Positions 1-9,064 are shown, counted from the stretch's first letter. The stretch: 64,000 nt of DNA from Lysobacter dokdonensis DS-58 (GCF_000770795.1 NZ_JRKJ01000006.1:124001-188000); one strand, 5' to 3'. Notes: a model not told the origin generated them from the sequence alone. Made by a program: numbers and translations.

Positions 1-1
1 C

Positions 2-700
2 GACGACGGGCCGGGCGAGGCGACCGAATGGTTCGACGCCACGCAGAACGCGCGCCTGGTGCGCAACGCGGAGAAGTACTACCGCACGATGTACGAAGGC
101 GCCGCGCAATCCTGGAACCAGCGCGACCAGCACATGTTCGACACGCTGCAGCAATTGCTCGATGCGGGCGGGCCGCAATCGCGCGCGGTGGTGTGGGCGC
201 ACAACTCGCACATCGGCGATGCGCGGTTCACCGAAATGGGCATGCGGGGCGAGTTCAACCTCGGGCAGTTGTGCAAGAAGCGCTGGGGCAGCGCGGCGTC
301 GACGATCGGGTTCGGCACGCATACCGGCACCGTGGCGGCCGCTTCGGATTGGGACGCGCCCATGCAGGTCATGAGCGTGCGCCCGTCGCTCGCCGACAGC
401 TATGAGGCACAGTGCCACGACTCGGTGCGCGAGGGCGCGCGTGTGCTGCGTTTCCTCCTCGACTTGCGCGAGGGCGTGCATGGCCCGCTGCGCGAGGCAC
501 TCGACAAGCCGCGGCTGGAGCGTTTCATCGGCGTGGTTTACCGGCCCGAGACCGAGCGTTTCAGCCACTACGCGCAGGCGGTGTTGCCGGCACAGTTCGA
601 CGCCTGGGTGTGGTTCGACGAAACGCGCGCTGTGCGCCCATTGGGCGCCGACCGGCATGCGACGGACGCCGTGCCGGAGACATACCCCTTCGGCCTGTAG
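2..700 (+). CDS. Erythromycin esterase family protein, C-terminal part (5' end outside window)
   Basis: The frame is open from the first bases of the window, so the start lies upstream; 232 residues are visible. The sequence fits the C-terminal half of the erythromycin esterase superfamily: a WFDATQNARLVRNAE stretch, then SWNQRDQHM, then the signature VVWAHNSHIGD with histidines that belong to the presumed active site, then a REGARVLRFLLDLREG helix. Well-studied members open macrolide lactones, but most chromosomal homologues have no proven substrate, so resistance should not be assumed. It is followed after 80 bases by the M2 peptidase gene on the same strand; shared transcription is possible but unproven. 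Confidence 0.85.
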   Translation, partial: DDGPGEATEWFDATQNARLVRNAEKYYRTMYEGAAQSWNQRDQHMFDTLQQLLDAGGPQSRAVVWAHNSHIGDARFTEMGMRGEFNLGQLCKKRWGSAASTIGFGTHTGTVAAASDWDAPMQVMSVRPSLADSYEAQCHDSVREGARVLRFLLDLREGVHGPLREALDKPRLERFIGVVYRPETERFSHYAQAVLPAQFDAWVWFDETRAVRPLGADRHATDAVPETYPFGL

Positions 701-780
701 CGCGCGCATGACGGGACGACGGCCGCTTTGCTAGCCTGCCGTTCCTCGCGCCCGCCCGGCGCCCGACCCAGGACCGCCCC

Positions 781-2745
781 GTGAAGCCACGCCACCTCCT
801 GCTCGCCGTCGCCGTGTCCGCCGGCGTGCTCGCGCTCGCCGGCTGCAAGAAGCCCGCCGAGCCCGCACCGACCCATACCGGCGTGGTGAGCCCGGCGCCG
901 GAAGGGGAGACCGCCGACCAGTTCGTCGCGCGCGTCAACGCGGAGATGAAAAAGAACTACGCGGAGCTGTCGGCCGCGCAGTGGCTGTCGCAGACCGACA
1001 TCACCGTCGACAGCGAGCTGGTGGCATCCAAGGCCGAGGAGCGCAACCTCACGCGCCTGTTGGGCTGGATCGAACAATCGCGCAAGTACGAAGGCCAGCA
1101 ACTCTCGCCGCAGACCGCGCGCGCGATCCAGTTGCTGAAGCTGCAGGCCGACCTGCCCCCGCCGAAGGATCCGGCGCAACTCGAAGCGCTGACGAAAGTC
1201 GCGACGAAGATGGAAGGCATGTACGGCAAGGGCACGTACTGCAAGACCACCGGAACGTCGAAGTCGTGCCGCAACCTGGGCGAGCTGGAGGACGTGCTGC
1301 GCAGCAGCCGCGATTACGACGAACAACTCGACGCATGGCAGGGCTGGCACACCGTCGCGCAGCCGATCAAGGCCGACTACGTCAAGTTCGTCGAGCTGTC
1401 GAACATCGGCGCGCGCGACATGGGGTACGCCGACACCGGCGAGCTGTGGCGTTCGGGTTACGACATGACGCCCGCGCAATTCGCGGCCGACACCGATCGC
1501 CTTTGGGGCCAGGTCAAGCCGTTGTACGACCAGTTGCATTGCTACGCGCGCACGCAGCTCGACGCGAAGTACGGCGAGCGCGGCGAAGTCGCCGGCGGCA
1601 TGCTGCCCGCGCACCTGATGGGCAACATGTGGCAGCAGGATTGGAGCAACCTGTGGGACATCCTGCAGCCGTATCCCGACGGCGGCGACCTCAACGTCAC
1701 GGCGAACCTGCAGGAAATGGCGACGCAGGATTACAACCTCGCGCTCGCGCAGCACAACGGTTCCCCGACCGCCGAGCAGCTCGCCGACATGCGCTACACC
1801 GGGCAGCTCGCCACGGCCAAGCACATGACCGAGCGCGCGGAGGATTTCTACGACTCGCTCGGCATGCCGAAGTTGCCGGCGACGTACTGGGAGCGCTCGC
1901 AGTTCATCAAGCCGCGCGATCGCGATGTCGTGTGCCATGCGAGTGCGTGGCCGATGGACATGGCCGACGATGTGCGCACGAAGATGTGCATCAAGCCGAA
2001 CGAAGAAGATTTCACGACGATCTACCACGAGCTCGGGCACGTCTATTACTACACCGCGTACAAGAACCTGCCGCCGTTGTTCCAGAGCGGCGCGCACGAT
2101 GGGTTCCATGAAGCGATCGGCGACACGATCGTGCTGGCGATGACGCCCCAGTACCTGCATTCGATCGGGCTGGTCGACGAGCAGCAGCAGAGCGACCAGG
2201 CGTTGATCAACGCGCAGATGCGCATGGCGTTGGCGAACGTGTCGTTCCTGCCGTTCGGGTTGATGATCGACCGTTGGCGCTGGGGCGTGTTCGATGGTTC
2301 GATCAAGCCCGACCAGTACAACAAGACGTGGTGGGACCTGAAGGCGAAGTACCAGGGCGTCGCGCCCGCCGCGCCGCGCGGCGAGGAGTTCTTCGACGCG
2401 GGCGCGAAGTACCACGTGCCGGCCAACACGCCGTACACGCGCTACTTCCTGTCGAAGATCCTGCAGTTCCAGTTCTACAAGGCGCTGTGCGACACCGCCG
2501 GCTACAAGGGTCCGCTGCACGGGTGCAGCTTCTACGGCAACAAGGCCGCCGGGCAGAAATTCCAGGCGATGCTCGCGCGCGGCGCGAGCCAGCCGTGGCA
2601 GGCCACGCTCAAGGAAATGACCGGCAGCGACAAGATGGACGCCGCCCCCGTGCTCGAATACTTCGCGCCGTTGCAGGATTGGCTGAAGAAGCAGAACGAA
2701 GGCAAGACCTGCGGGTGGAACGCGTCGCCGTCGGCGAAGGGTTAA
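781..2745 (+). CDS. M2 family metallopeptidase (peptidyl-dipeptidase A, ACE-like), lipoprotein
   Basis: A 654-residue protein of the angiotensin-converting-enzyme family, which releases dipeptides from the C terminus of peptides with a zinc ion. The gluzincin site is complete: HELGH at residues 416-420 and the third zinc ligand in HEAIGD (Glu444). The N terminus is a lipoprotein signal, with a hydrophobic stretch ending in LALAGC, so the enzyme should be anchored in the envelope facing the periplasm. The start is GTG at 781; no other start fits the signal peptide. A weak promoter-like pair (ATGACG at 708, TAGCCT at 732) lies in the 80-base gap. The stop overlaps the stop of the convergent gene by four bases. 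Confidence 0.93.
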   Translation: MKPRHLLLAVAVSAGVLALAGCKKPAEPAPTHTGVVSPAPEGETADQFVARVNAEMKKNYAELSAAQWLSQTDITVDSELVASKAEERNLTRLLGWIEQSRKYEGQQLSPQTARAIQLLKLQADLPPPKDPAQLEALTKVATKMEGMYGKGTYCKTTGTSKSCRNLGELEDVLRSSRDYDEQLDAWQGWHTVAQPIKADYVKFVELSNIGARDMGYADTGELWRSGYDMTPAQFAADTDRLWGQVKPLYDQLHCYARTQLDAKYGERGEVAGGMLPAHLMGNMWQQDWSNLWDILQPYPDGGDLNVTANLQEMATQDYNLALAQHNGSPTAEQLADMRYTGQLATAKHMTERAEDFYDSLGMPKLPATYWERSQFIKPRDRDVVCHASAWPMDMADDVRTKMCIKPNEEDFTTIYHELGHVYYYTAYKNLPPLFQSGAHDGFHEAIGDTIVLAMTPQYLHSIGLVDEQQQSDQALINAQMRMALANVSFLPFGLMIDRWRWGVFDGSIKPDQYNKTWWDLKAKYQGVAPAAPRGEEFFDAGAKYHVPANTPYTRYFLSKILQFQFYKALCDTAGYKGPLHGCSFYGNKAAGQKFQAMLARGASQPWQATLKEMTGSDKMDAAPVLEYFAPLQDWLKKQNEGKTCGWNASPSAKG

Positions 2746-3230
2746 ATCGCCGGGTCGACGAGGGATTTCGATTCGGCGTCGACCAACCCGCGGCGGGCGA
2801 GCCAGTCCCAGGCTTCGGTCGCGTCCTGTTCGACGTACGCGCGGGCCGAGCCCAGGCGGAACGTGTAGCCCCACGCGTCCATGTCGGCGAACACGCGGGC
2901 GGCGCCGACGCCGGGGATCGCATCGCCGAGCAGCGATTGCAGGACGCAGACGGCGTCCTCTTCGGCGATCGAATCGGTGGCGTCGGTATGCACCAACGCC
3001 CGCTTCTCGGGCGGCAACACGATCAGATGCGCGGCTTCGTGCAGCAATGAATGCACCGGCGTGTCGGCGCGTGCGAACACGGTCGCGCCGACGAGCCCGG
3101 CTTCGGGCTCGCCCCAGTAACTGCCGGGAATCGGTTCGCCATCGTCGACGTGCACGAGTTGCAACCCGTACGCGCCGAGCAGGGCGGCGACGTGCCCGTG
3201 GTCGATGTCGGCCAGCGTCAGCACCGACAT
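2742..3230 (-). CDS. Uncharacterised protein with HEAAH metallopeptidase-like motif, last gene of the min cluster
   Basis: This 162-residue protein has no signal peptide or membrane segment. It carries HEAAH at residues 64-68, followed about 22 residues later by a Glu-Glu-Asp stretch (AEEDAVC), the order seen in small zincin peptidases such as the M78/IrrE type, where a downstream Glu is the third ligand. That reading is inference; I do not recognise the family. It starts four bases after the minE stop on the same strand, so it is probably co-transcribed with minCDE. Its stop shares four bases with the convergent M2 peptidase gene. Confidence 0.75.
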   Translation of the reverse strand: MSVLTLADIDHGHVAALLGAYGLQLVHVDDGEPIPGSYWGEPEAGLVGATVFARADTPVHSLLHEAAHLIVLPPEKRALVHTDATDSIAEEDAVCVLQSLLGDAIPGVGAARVFADMDAWGYTFRLGSARAYVEQDATEAWDWLARRGLVDAESKSLVDPAI

Positions 3231-3234
3231 CGCG

Positions 3235-3498
3235 TCAGCCCACCGCCGCGCGCTCCTCCGGCAACGCGACCGAGATGTCCAGCACGTCGTGCTCGCCGTC
3301 CTTGACCACGTCGACCTTCACTGCATCCGCGTCGACGTTGACGTACTTGCGGATCACCTCGAGCAACTCGCGACGCAGGAGGGGCAAGTAATCGGGGCCG
3401 CCGGAGGCGCTGCGTTCCTGCGCGATGATGATGCGCAGGCGGTCCTTCGCGACGGCGGCGGTGTTCTTCTTGGGCTTCAGGAAATCGAAGATCGACAT
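3235..3498 (-). CDS. minE: Cell division topological specificity factor MinE
   Basis: An 87-residue protein with the typical MinE N terminus ([11 protein letters not shown]), which binds membrane and MinD, then the [10 protein letters not shown] segment that forms the MinD-contact strand or helix, and a C-terminal dimer domain. MinE stimulates the MinD ATPase and drives the pole-to-pole oscillation that keeps the septum at midcell. The length matches E. coli MinE (88). It starts three bases after the minD stop. The order minC-minD-minE is the usual one. Confidence 0.97.
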   Translation of the reverse strand: MSIFDFLKPKKNTAAVAKDRLRIIIAQERSASGGPDYLPLLRRELLEVIRKYVNVDADAVKVDVVKDGEHDVLDISVALPEERAAVG

Positions 3499-3501
3499 GC
3501 G

Positions 3502-4311
3502 TCAGCCCCCGAACAGCTTGCTGAAGAATCCCTTCTTCTCGGCGGTGGTGAAACGCATGGGCCGCTCCTGGCCCATCAGGCGCGCGACGGCATCGTCGTA
3601 GGCCTGGCCCGCGTTGGATTCGAGGTCGAGGATGACCGGCTCGCCCTTGTTCGATGCATTGAGCACGTCGCCCGATTCCGGGATGACGCCGATCGTCTTG
3701 AGGCCGAGGACTTCCTCGACGTCGGTGATCGACAACATCTCGCCGGTTTCCACGCGCGAAGGGCTGTAACGGGTGAGCAGCAGGAATTCCTTCACGCGCT
3801 CGCCGTTCTCCGCCCTGCGCGTCTTGGACGCCAGCAGGCCGAGGATGCGGTCGGAGTCGCGCACCGAGGAGACTTCCGGATTGACCACGACGATGGCCTG
3901 GTCGGCGAAGTACATCGCGAGGAACGCGCCCTTCTCGATGCCGGCCGGCGAGTCGCAAACGATGTAATCGAAACCGTCTTCGGCGAGGTCGTTGAGAACC
4001 TTTTCGACGCCTTCCTTCGCCAGCGCATCCTTGTCGCGCGTCTGGGACGCGGCCAGCACGAAGAGGGTGTCGAACCGCTTGTCCTTGATCAGCGCCTGCT
4101 TGAGCGAGGCCTCGCCGTGGATCACGTTGACGAAGTCGTACACCACGCGGCGCTCGCAACCCATGATCAGGTCGAGGTTGCGCAGGCCGACGTCGAAGTC
4201 GATGACGGCGACTTTCTTGCCTTGCCTCGCCAGACCGCACGCCAGGCTCGCGCTGGTCGTGGTCTTGCCCACGCCGCCCTTGCCGGAGGTGACTACGATG
4301 ATTTCGGCCAA
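3502..4311 (-). CDS. minD: Septum site-determining protein MinD
   Basis: A 269-residue ParA/MinD-type ATPase. It has the deviant Walker A motif GKGGVGKTT at residues 10-18, with the signature lysine (Lys11) and the catalytic-loop lysine (Lys16). The C terminus ends in GFFSKLFGG, the amphipathic helix that binds the inner membrane. MinD recruits MinC to membrane and is released by MinE. The start codon is TTG: the codon at 4311-4309 begins the conserved (M)AEIIVVTSGKGG N terminus, and GGGAGG lies a suitable distance upstream (spaced by ACATCAC). No ATG or GTG could serve without losing the P-loop strand. Confidence 0.97.
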   Translation of the reverse strand: MAEIIVVTSGKGGVGKTTTSASLACGLARQGKKVAVIDFDVGLRNLDLIMGCERRVVYDFVNVIHGEASLKQALIKDKRFDTLFVLAASQTRDKDALAKEGVEKVLNDLAEDGFDYIVCDSPAGIEKGAFLAMYFADQAIVVVNPEVSSVRDSDRILGLLASKTRRAENGERVKEFLLLTRYSPSRVETGEMLSITDVEEVLGLKTIGVIPESGDVLNASNKGEPVILDLESNAGQAYDDAVARLMGQERPMRFTTAEKKGFFSKLFGG

Positions 4312-4354
4312 GTGATGTCCTCCCTCTGAAATTTATTGTTGTTGTTCTAAGGTT

Positions 4355-5128
4355 TCAGTCCAGCGCCGCGATGCGGAGCTGCCCCTGCTCGAGCCACACC
4401 TGCACCGCCTTGCCGCGCAGGTCCTTCGGAATGTCTTCCAGCACCTTGTAGTGGCCGGCCACGGCGACGAGCTCGGCGTGGAACTCGCGGCAGAAGATCC
4501 GCGCCTTCTCGTTGCCCTGCGCGCCGGCGAGCGCGCGACCGCGCAATGCACCGTAGATGTGGATGGAGCCGTCCGCGATCACTTCCGCGCCTGCGCCGAC
4601 TGTGGCGAGCACGGTGAGGTCGCTGTTCTCCGCGTACACCTGCTGGCCGCTGCGCACGGGCGCGGCTTGCATCATGCCCGGTGCGGCGCCTTGTTGCGAC
4701 ACGGCGGGCGCGGGCGGCGGTTCGGGCGCCGTCTTCGACGACGCGCGCGGCGCGGGCGCGGCGGGTTCGGCCGGTGCATCGCCGGTGCGCTCGTATTGCG
4801 CGCGGAACTTGGCGAGCAGCGGGAGTTCGAGCGCGGCGGCGAGTTCTTCGATCTCGCGCGTGCCGTAGGCCAGCGCCACCGGCAGCACGCCGGCCTCGCG
4901 CAGGCCGGCGACGAGCTTGCGCGCCGTGTCCACGTCGGGGGTCTTCGACAGGCCGCCGAAATCCAGGATCACCGCGGCGCGCGCGAACAGCTTGGGCGCG
5001 CGCTGCACGCGATCGCGCATTTCAGCCGCGAGTTGCGCGACGTCGAGCGTGCGCACGCGCAGGTTGGCGATGCCGACCTGGCCGATCTTGAGTTCGCCTG
5101 CCTGTTCGTAATCGATGGCCGTGCTCAC
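4355..5128 (-). CDS. minC: Septum site-determining protein MinC
   Basis: A 257-residue MinC, the FtsZ inhibitor delivered to membrane by MinD. The N-terminal FtsZ-binding domain covers about residues 1-105, an Ala/Pro-rich linker follows (about 106-155), and the C-terminal beta-helix domain that dimerises and binds MinD contains the IHIYGALRGRALAG motif. The linker explains the extra length over E. coli MinC (231). The start is GTG at 5128, overlapping the stop of the upstream GNAT gene as GTGA, so the two are probably translationally coupled. A 43-base gap separates it from minD. Confidence 0.94.
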   Translation of the reverse strand: MSTAIDYEQAGELKIGQVGIANLRVRTLDVAQLAAEMRDRVQRAPKLFARAAVILDFGGLSKTPDVDTARKLVAGLREAGVLPVALAYGTREIEELAAALELPLLAKFRAQYERTGDAPAEPAAPAPRASSKTAPEPPPAPAVSQQGAAPGMMQAAPVRSGQQVYAENSDLTVLATVGAGAEVIADGSIHIYGALRGRALAGAQGNEKARIFCREFHAELVAVAGHYKVLEDIPKDLRGKAVQVWLEQGQLRIAALD

Positions 5129-5727
5129 GCGCACGTCCCGGTGGGGCGGTGCGCGAGCATGCGCGACTGCGCGCGCGGCATCGGCATCCAGGGCGCGTCG
5201 GGCAGGGCGTCGCCGTAGGTTTCGCGCACCCACGCGTAGCTGCACAGCTCCTTCATGAGCATCGCGGCGCGGTGGCCGTTGTGCATGACGTTCTGGCCGA
5301 CTTCGCGGAAGCCGAAGCTGCCGTGGAAGAGCAGGGCGTGGTCGGTGCCCGGTTCCAGCAGCACTTCGCAGCACAGGTGCGGATGGCGGAGTTCGGCATA
5401 GCTCTGCACGTCGGCGTACAGCGCGCGGCCCACGCCGCCGCCGCGGCGGCGCGAGGCCACGACGATGCGGTCGATGTAGAAGAACGCCGGCGTGCGTGCG
5501 CGGAACCACGCGAAGTTGTCGCCCACGTGACCGCTGTCCGAACCGAACCCGACGAGGAAGCCGGCGATCGTCCCGTCGCGCTCGGCGACGCGGAAGTATT
5601 CGGCGGAATCGAAGGAGCTGCGGAGCGTTGCCGCGTCGAGCGGCAGGATGGCGGGGCCGGCGGCGTTGTTGAGGGCAAGGACGGAATCCAGCTCGTGCTC
5701 TCGCACGTCGCGGACAACAATCGACAT
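5125..5727 (-). CDS. GNAT family N-acetyltransferase, first gene of the min cluster
   Basis: A 200-residue GNAT fold protein. Motif A, which holds the acetyl-CoA pyrophosphate, is visible as IVVASRRRGGGVGRALY; a C-terminal GFREVGQNVM strand follows. The substrate is unknown. I chose the ATG at 5727 because the family start (MSIVVRDV) begins there and CCGGAG lies six bases upstream; the frame is open further upstream but that stretch looks non-coding. Its stop overlaps the minC start, so its expression is tied to the division-site system; whether it acts on it is unknown. Confidence 0.88.
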   Translation of the reverse strand: MSIVVRDVREHELDSVLALNNAAGPAILPLDAATLRSSFDSAEYFRVAERDGTIAGFLVGFGSDSGHVGDNFAWFRARTPAFFYIDRIVVASRRRGGGVGRALYADVQSYAELRHPHLCCEVLLEPGTDHALLFHGSFGFREVGQNVMHNGHRAAMLMKELCSYAWVRETYGDALPDAPWMPMPRAQSRMLAHRPTGTCA

Positions 5728-5869
5728 CGGCGGCTCCGGTCTTCCTGGGTCGTACGGCGGGAGGGACGCGCTGTCCCCGGCGCTGGCGCGGATTATCGCA
5801 CGCGATCCGGCGGCGGGGGCATGACTTCTGGCCTCCCGCACCGATTGCCCCGGAGGGCTAGGATTGGGC

Positions 5870-7138
5870 ATGTTCGCCCGATTCGGCCATGACCGCCTCC
5901 TGCGCTACGCCGGCCTGTTCACCTGGGCCGTCGTCAGCCTGCCCCTCGTCTATTCCTGGCTCGTGCCGCTCATCGGCGAGGGCGCGGAGGAACAACTCGC
6001 GCTGCGCCCGATGCCGTGGCAGGGCTGGGTGTCGTACTTCGCCTTCGGCGTCAGCTATGCGTGGCTGACGCGCGGCCTGGGCGTGCGGCGGCGCACCGTG
6101 GGCGACTTCGCGCTGCTGCTCGTCCTCACCCTGGCCGCGGTGGGCGTGAGCTACTGGAACGAGAGCGGCCTGGGCAGCGTGCTGTTGATGGTGGCCGCGT
6201 GCGTGCTGCCGTGGCTGTTGCCCTTGCCGCTGGGCGTGGCGTGGCTGGTCCTGAGCCAGCTCGCGGTGGTGCCGGTGTTCGTGCACGGCCTGAACTTCCC
6301 GCTGCTCGAAGCGCTGATGCAGTCGGTGTTGTACGCCGGCTTCTCCGGATTCGTGTTCGTCACCAGCCTGGTCGCGCGGCAACAGGCGCAGGCGCGCGAA
6401 GAGCAACGACGGCTGAATTCCGAATTGCGCGCGACACGCGCATTGCTCGCCGAAAGCGCGCGCGTCAACGAGCGCACGCGCATCTCGCGCGAGCTGCACG
6501 ACCTGCTCGGGCACCACCTCACCGCGCTGAGCCTGAACCTCGAAGTCGCGGGCCATCTGTCCGACGGACGGGTGAAGGAACACGTGCAGCAGGCGCACAC
6601 GCTCGCGCGCCTGTTGCTGACCGACGTGCGCGAAGCGGTGAGCCAGCTGCGCGAGGGCGGGGCGATCGACCTGGGCGCCGCGCTGCGGCCACTGGCGGAA
6701 AACGTGCCTTCGCTCGCGATCCACATGGACATCGAGGAGCCGCTCACGCTCGACGATCCCGAGCGCGCGCACGTGCTGCTGCGCTGCACGCAGGAAATCA
6801 TCACCAACGCCGTGCGCCACGCCGGCGCGCGCAATCTGTGGATCGATGCGCGCCGGATCGACGGCGGCATCCTCATCGATGCGCGCGACGATGGCACGGG
6901 CGCCGAATCGCTCGTGCCCGGCAACGGCCTGCGCGGCATGCGCGAGCGCCTGGCGCAGCACGGCGGCGAGTTGCAGGTCGACTCGGGCAACGGTTCCGGG
7001 TTCCGGCTGCGGCTGGCCCTGCCGGTGACCACGCTGGGCGCGCCGCTGGGCAACATCGCGCCCGCCGAAGTGTCCAATCCCACGCAAACCCCGCCCGCGC
7101 CGGGCGAGACCACCCCCGAAGGAGCCACCGCGTCATGA
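5870..7138 (+). CDS. Two-component sensor histidine kinase (DesK/NarL-partner type)
   Basis: A 422-residue membrane kinase. Residues about 10-165 hold five or six hydrophobic segments and no large periplasmic loop, as in DesK-type thermosensors and membrane-stress sensors. A short coiled coil (QQAQAREEQRRLNSELRATR) leads into the HisKA_3 dimerisation box RISRELHDLLGHH with the phospho-acceptor His210. The ATPase domain shows EIITNAVRHAGA (N box) and GNGLRGMRERL (G box). The C-terminal tail is Pro/Thr rich. The start is ATG 5870; a TTG at 5864 with GGAGGG upstream is an alternative. TAGGAT at 5859 lies five bases before the ATG, which could make the transcript leaderless. It overlaps the regulator gene by ATGA. 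Confidence 0.93.
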   Translation: MFARFGHDRLLRYAGLFTWAVVSLPLVYSWLVPLIGEGAEEQLALRPMPWQGWVSYFAFGVSYAWLTRGLGVRRRTVGDFALLLVLTLAAVGVSYWNESGLGSVLLMVAACVLPWLLPLPLGVAWLVLSQLAVVPVFVHGLNFPLLEALMQSVLYAGFSGFVFVTSLVARQQAQAREEQRRLNSELRATRALLAESARVNERTRISRELHDLLGHHLTALSLNLEVAGHLSDGRVKEHVQQAHTLARLLLTDVREAVSQLREGGAIDLGAALRPLAENVPSLAIHMDIEEPLTLDDPERAHVLLRCTQEIITNAVRHAGARNLWIDARRIDGGILIDARDDGTGAESLVPGNGLRGMRERLAQHGGELQVDSGNGSGFRLRLALPVTTLGAPLGNIAPAEVSNPTQTPPAPGETTPEGATAS

Positions 7139-7788
7139 ACACCGCCACCATCCGCATCTGCCTGGTCGACGACCAGACCCTCGTGCGGCAGGGCATCCGT
7201 TCGTTGCTGGCCCTCGCCCCGGGGATGGAAGTCGTCGCCGAGGCCGGGGACGGGCGCCAGGCCGTCGAACTCATCCCGCAGGTCCAGCCCGACGTGGTCC
7301 TCATGGACATGCGCATGCCCGTGATGTCGGGCCTGGAAGCCCTGCAGGCGCTGGGCCGCGCCAATGCCCTTCCGCCGACCATCATCCTCACGACTTTCGA
7401 TGACGACCAGCTGGTCCTGGCAGGGCTGAAGGCCGGCGCCAAGGGCTACCTGCTGAAGGACGTGACGCTGGAGCAGCTCGTCGGCGCAATCAAGACCGTC
7501 TCCGAAGGCGGCTCGCTCGTGCAACCGGCCGTGACACAGCGGCTTTTGTCGGGCCTGGAGCACATGCGCAACGACTTCGTCAGCCTCGACCGGCCGGACC
7601 CCCTCACGGACCGCGAGACCGAGATCCTGCGCCTGATGGCCAGCGGCTTTTCCAACAAGGAGATCGCCAATTCGCTGGGCGTGGCCGAGGGCACGATCAA
7701 GAACCACGTGTCCAACATCCTGTCCAAGCTCGGCGTGCGCGACCGCACCCGTGCGGTGCTGAAGGCGTTCGAACTGCAATTGGTGTGA
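7135..7788 (+). CDS. NarL/LuxR-family response regulator, partner of the upstream kinase
   Basis: A 217-residue response regulator. The receiver domain has the acidic pair in LVDDQT, the phosphorylation site Asp58 in LMDMRMP, Thr in ILTTFDD and Lys in YLLKDV. The C-terminal LuxR-type helix-turn-helix reads LTDRETEILRLMASG to NHVSNILSKLGVRDR. It would bind DNA as a dimer when phosphorylated by the kinase encoded just upstream, with which it shares an ATGA overlap. The regulon is unknown; the membrane-anchored SRPBCC gene 128 bases downstream is one possible target by position only. Confidence 0.95.
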   Translation: MNTATIRICLVDDQTLVRQGIRSLLALAPGMEVVAEAGDGRQAVELIPQVQPDVVLMDMRMPVMSGLEALQALGRANALPPTIILTTFDDDQLVLAGLKAGAKGYLLKDVTLEQLVGAIKTVSEGGSLVQPAVTQRLLSGLEHMRNDFVSLDRPDPLTDRETEILRLMASGFSNKEIANSLGVAEGTIKNHVSNILSKLGVRDRTRAVLKAFELQLV

Positions 7789-7916
7789 TGGATGGCACGG
7801 CCCGGCGCGGCGCGCCGGTCGTGCGCGCCGGTGGCTCGCAGGTACACCCGCTCTCCTGCTAGGATCGCCGGTCTGTGCGGGCCGCCCGGCGGCGGCCCGG
7901 TCTGGAGACCTTCCGA

Positions 7917-8990
7917 ATGACCCGTTTGATCGAGATCCTGATTTCCCTGGCGATCGTCGCCGTGCTGTTCGTCGTCGTCGGCATCGCGTTGCCGTCTTCG
8001 CGCCACGTGTCCGAAAGCATCGAGACGAATCGCAAGATGGTGATCGTGCGCGACACGCTCACGAGCCCGCGCCGCTTCAAGGAATGGAACACCCTCGCGC
8101 TGCGCGACCCCCGCATGGACTGGAAGTTCTTCGGTCCGGATTCGGGCGTCGGCGCCGGCTTCGAATACACCTCCAACAACAAGCAGGTCGGCACGGGCAA
8201 GTGGACGCTCACCAAGAGCGAGCCCAGCCTGATCGAATACGACATCGTCGACAGCTCGCGCGGCACCGACAAGAAGACCAAGTTCACGCTGAAGCCGACG
8301 GGCCGCAACAACCGCAACGTCGAAATCACGCAGACCTACGACGTCGACTACGGCTTCGACCTGATGGGCCGTTACTCGGGCCTGTACATCCGTTCGGTCG
8401 GCGACGACATCAAGCTGGGCCTGGGCAAGCTGACCAACACGCTCGCCAGCGTTCCCAACTACGACTACAACGCCGACTTCGGCCGCAAGGACCAGGCGGA
8501 CCTGCCGAAGGTCGTCGACGTCCCGGCGGAGAACCTGCTCTTCGCCCCGGCTACCGTCGAACGCGACCCCGACAAGATCCAGCTGGCGATCAACGCCAAC
8601 GTCCAGTGGATCCGCAAGGTCATGGACGCCAACGGTCTCGAAGCCGCCGGCCCGCTGCGCGTGATCACCACCGAGTTCGCCGCCGACGCCTATTCCTTCG
8701 ACACCGCCATGCCGGTGCGCAAGAAGGGCGAGACCGGCCCGGCCACGGAAATCCCGGCGCCGAAGCTGGAGCAGCAGGTGCAGTTCGTGCGCACCACGCC
8801 CGCGCGCTACGCCACCGCCGGCTTCACCGGCCACATGATCAACCTCGCCAAGGTCCGCGACTCGCTGCGCGCCTGGACGATGACGCACGGTTACGAAACG
8901 ACGGGTCGCCCGTTCGAAGCGTGGACCAATGGCGTGGACCAGGGCTTCACCGACGAAGGCCACTACCAGCTTTACTGGCAGCTGAAGTAA
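7917..8990 (+). CDS. Membrane-anchored SRPBCC (polyketide cyclase-like) protein with C-terminal GyrI-like region
   Basis: A 357-residue protein that starts with one membrane segment (about residues 5-26). Residues about 35-175 look like a START/SRPBCC (polyketide cyclase/dehydrase) lipid-binding fold. The second half, with VQFVRTTPARYATAGF and the closing YQLYWQLK, resembles the GyrI/effector-binding fold. It probably binds a small hydrophobic ligand at the membrane; no substrate can be named. The ATG at 7917 has GGAG ten bases upstream. TAGGAT at 7859 could be the -10 of its own promoter. It ends at a strong terminator (9032-9064). Confidence 0.8.
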   Translation: MTRLIEILISLAIVAVLFVVVGIALPSSRHVSESIETNRKMVIVRDTLTSPRRFKEWNTLALRDPRMDWKFFGPDSGVGAGFEYTSNNKQVGTGKWTLTKSEPSLIEYDIVDSSRGTDKKTKFTLKPTGRNNRNVEITQTYDVDYGFDLMGRYSGLYIRSVGDDIKLGLGKLTNTLASVPNYDYNADFGRKDQADLPKVVDVPAENLLFAPATVERDPDKIQLAINANVQWIRKVMDANGLEAAGPLRVITTEFAADAYSFDTAMPVRKKGETGPATEIPAPKLEQQVQFVRTTPARYATAGFTGHMINLAKVRDSLRAWTMTHGYETTGRPFEAWTNGVDQGFTDEGHYQLYWQLK

Positions 8991-8998
8991 TTTCAGCC

Positions 8999-9026
8999 GC
9001 CATCCCCGCGAAGGCGGGGGTCCGGA
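8999..9026. repeat. REP-like palindromic repeat, copy 1
   Basis: The sequence CATCCCCGCGAAGGCGGGGGTCC lies just after the SRPBCC stop. It is an imperfect palindrome (CCCCGC around GAAG or GAAC) and matches a second copy at 29539-29567. Palindromes of this form are widespread between genes in xanthomonads and other proteobacteria. This copy sits immediately before the terminator. Confidence 0.65.
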
Positions 9027-9031
9027 ACCAC

Positions 9032-9064
9032 GACGAACGCCGCCCCGTGCGGCGTTCGTCTTTT
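9032..9064 (+). terminator. Intrinsic terminator after the SRPBCC gene
   Basis: A perfect 12-bp stem (GACGAACGCCGC / GCGGCGTTCGTC) with a five-base loop is followed by TTTT. It lies 42 bases after the stop codon of the SRPBCC gene and 12 bases before the DUF423 start, so it separates the two transcription units. Confidence 0.92.
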
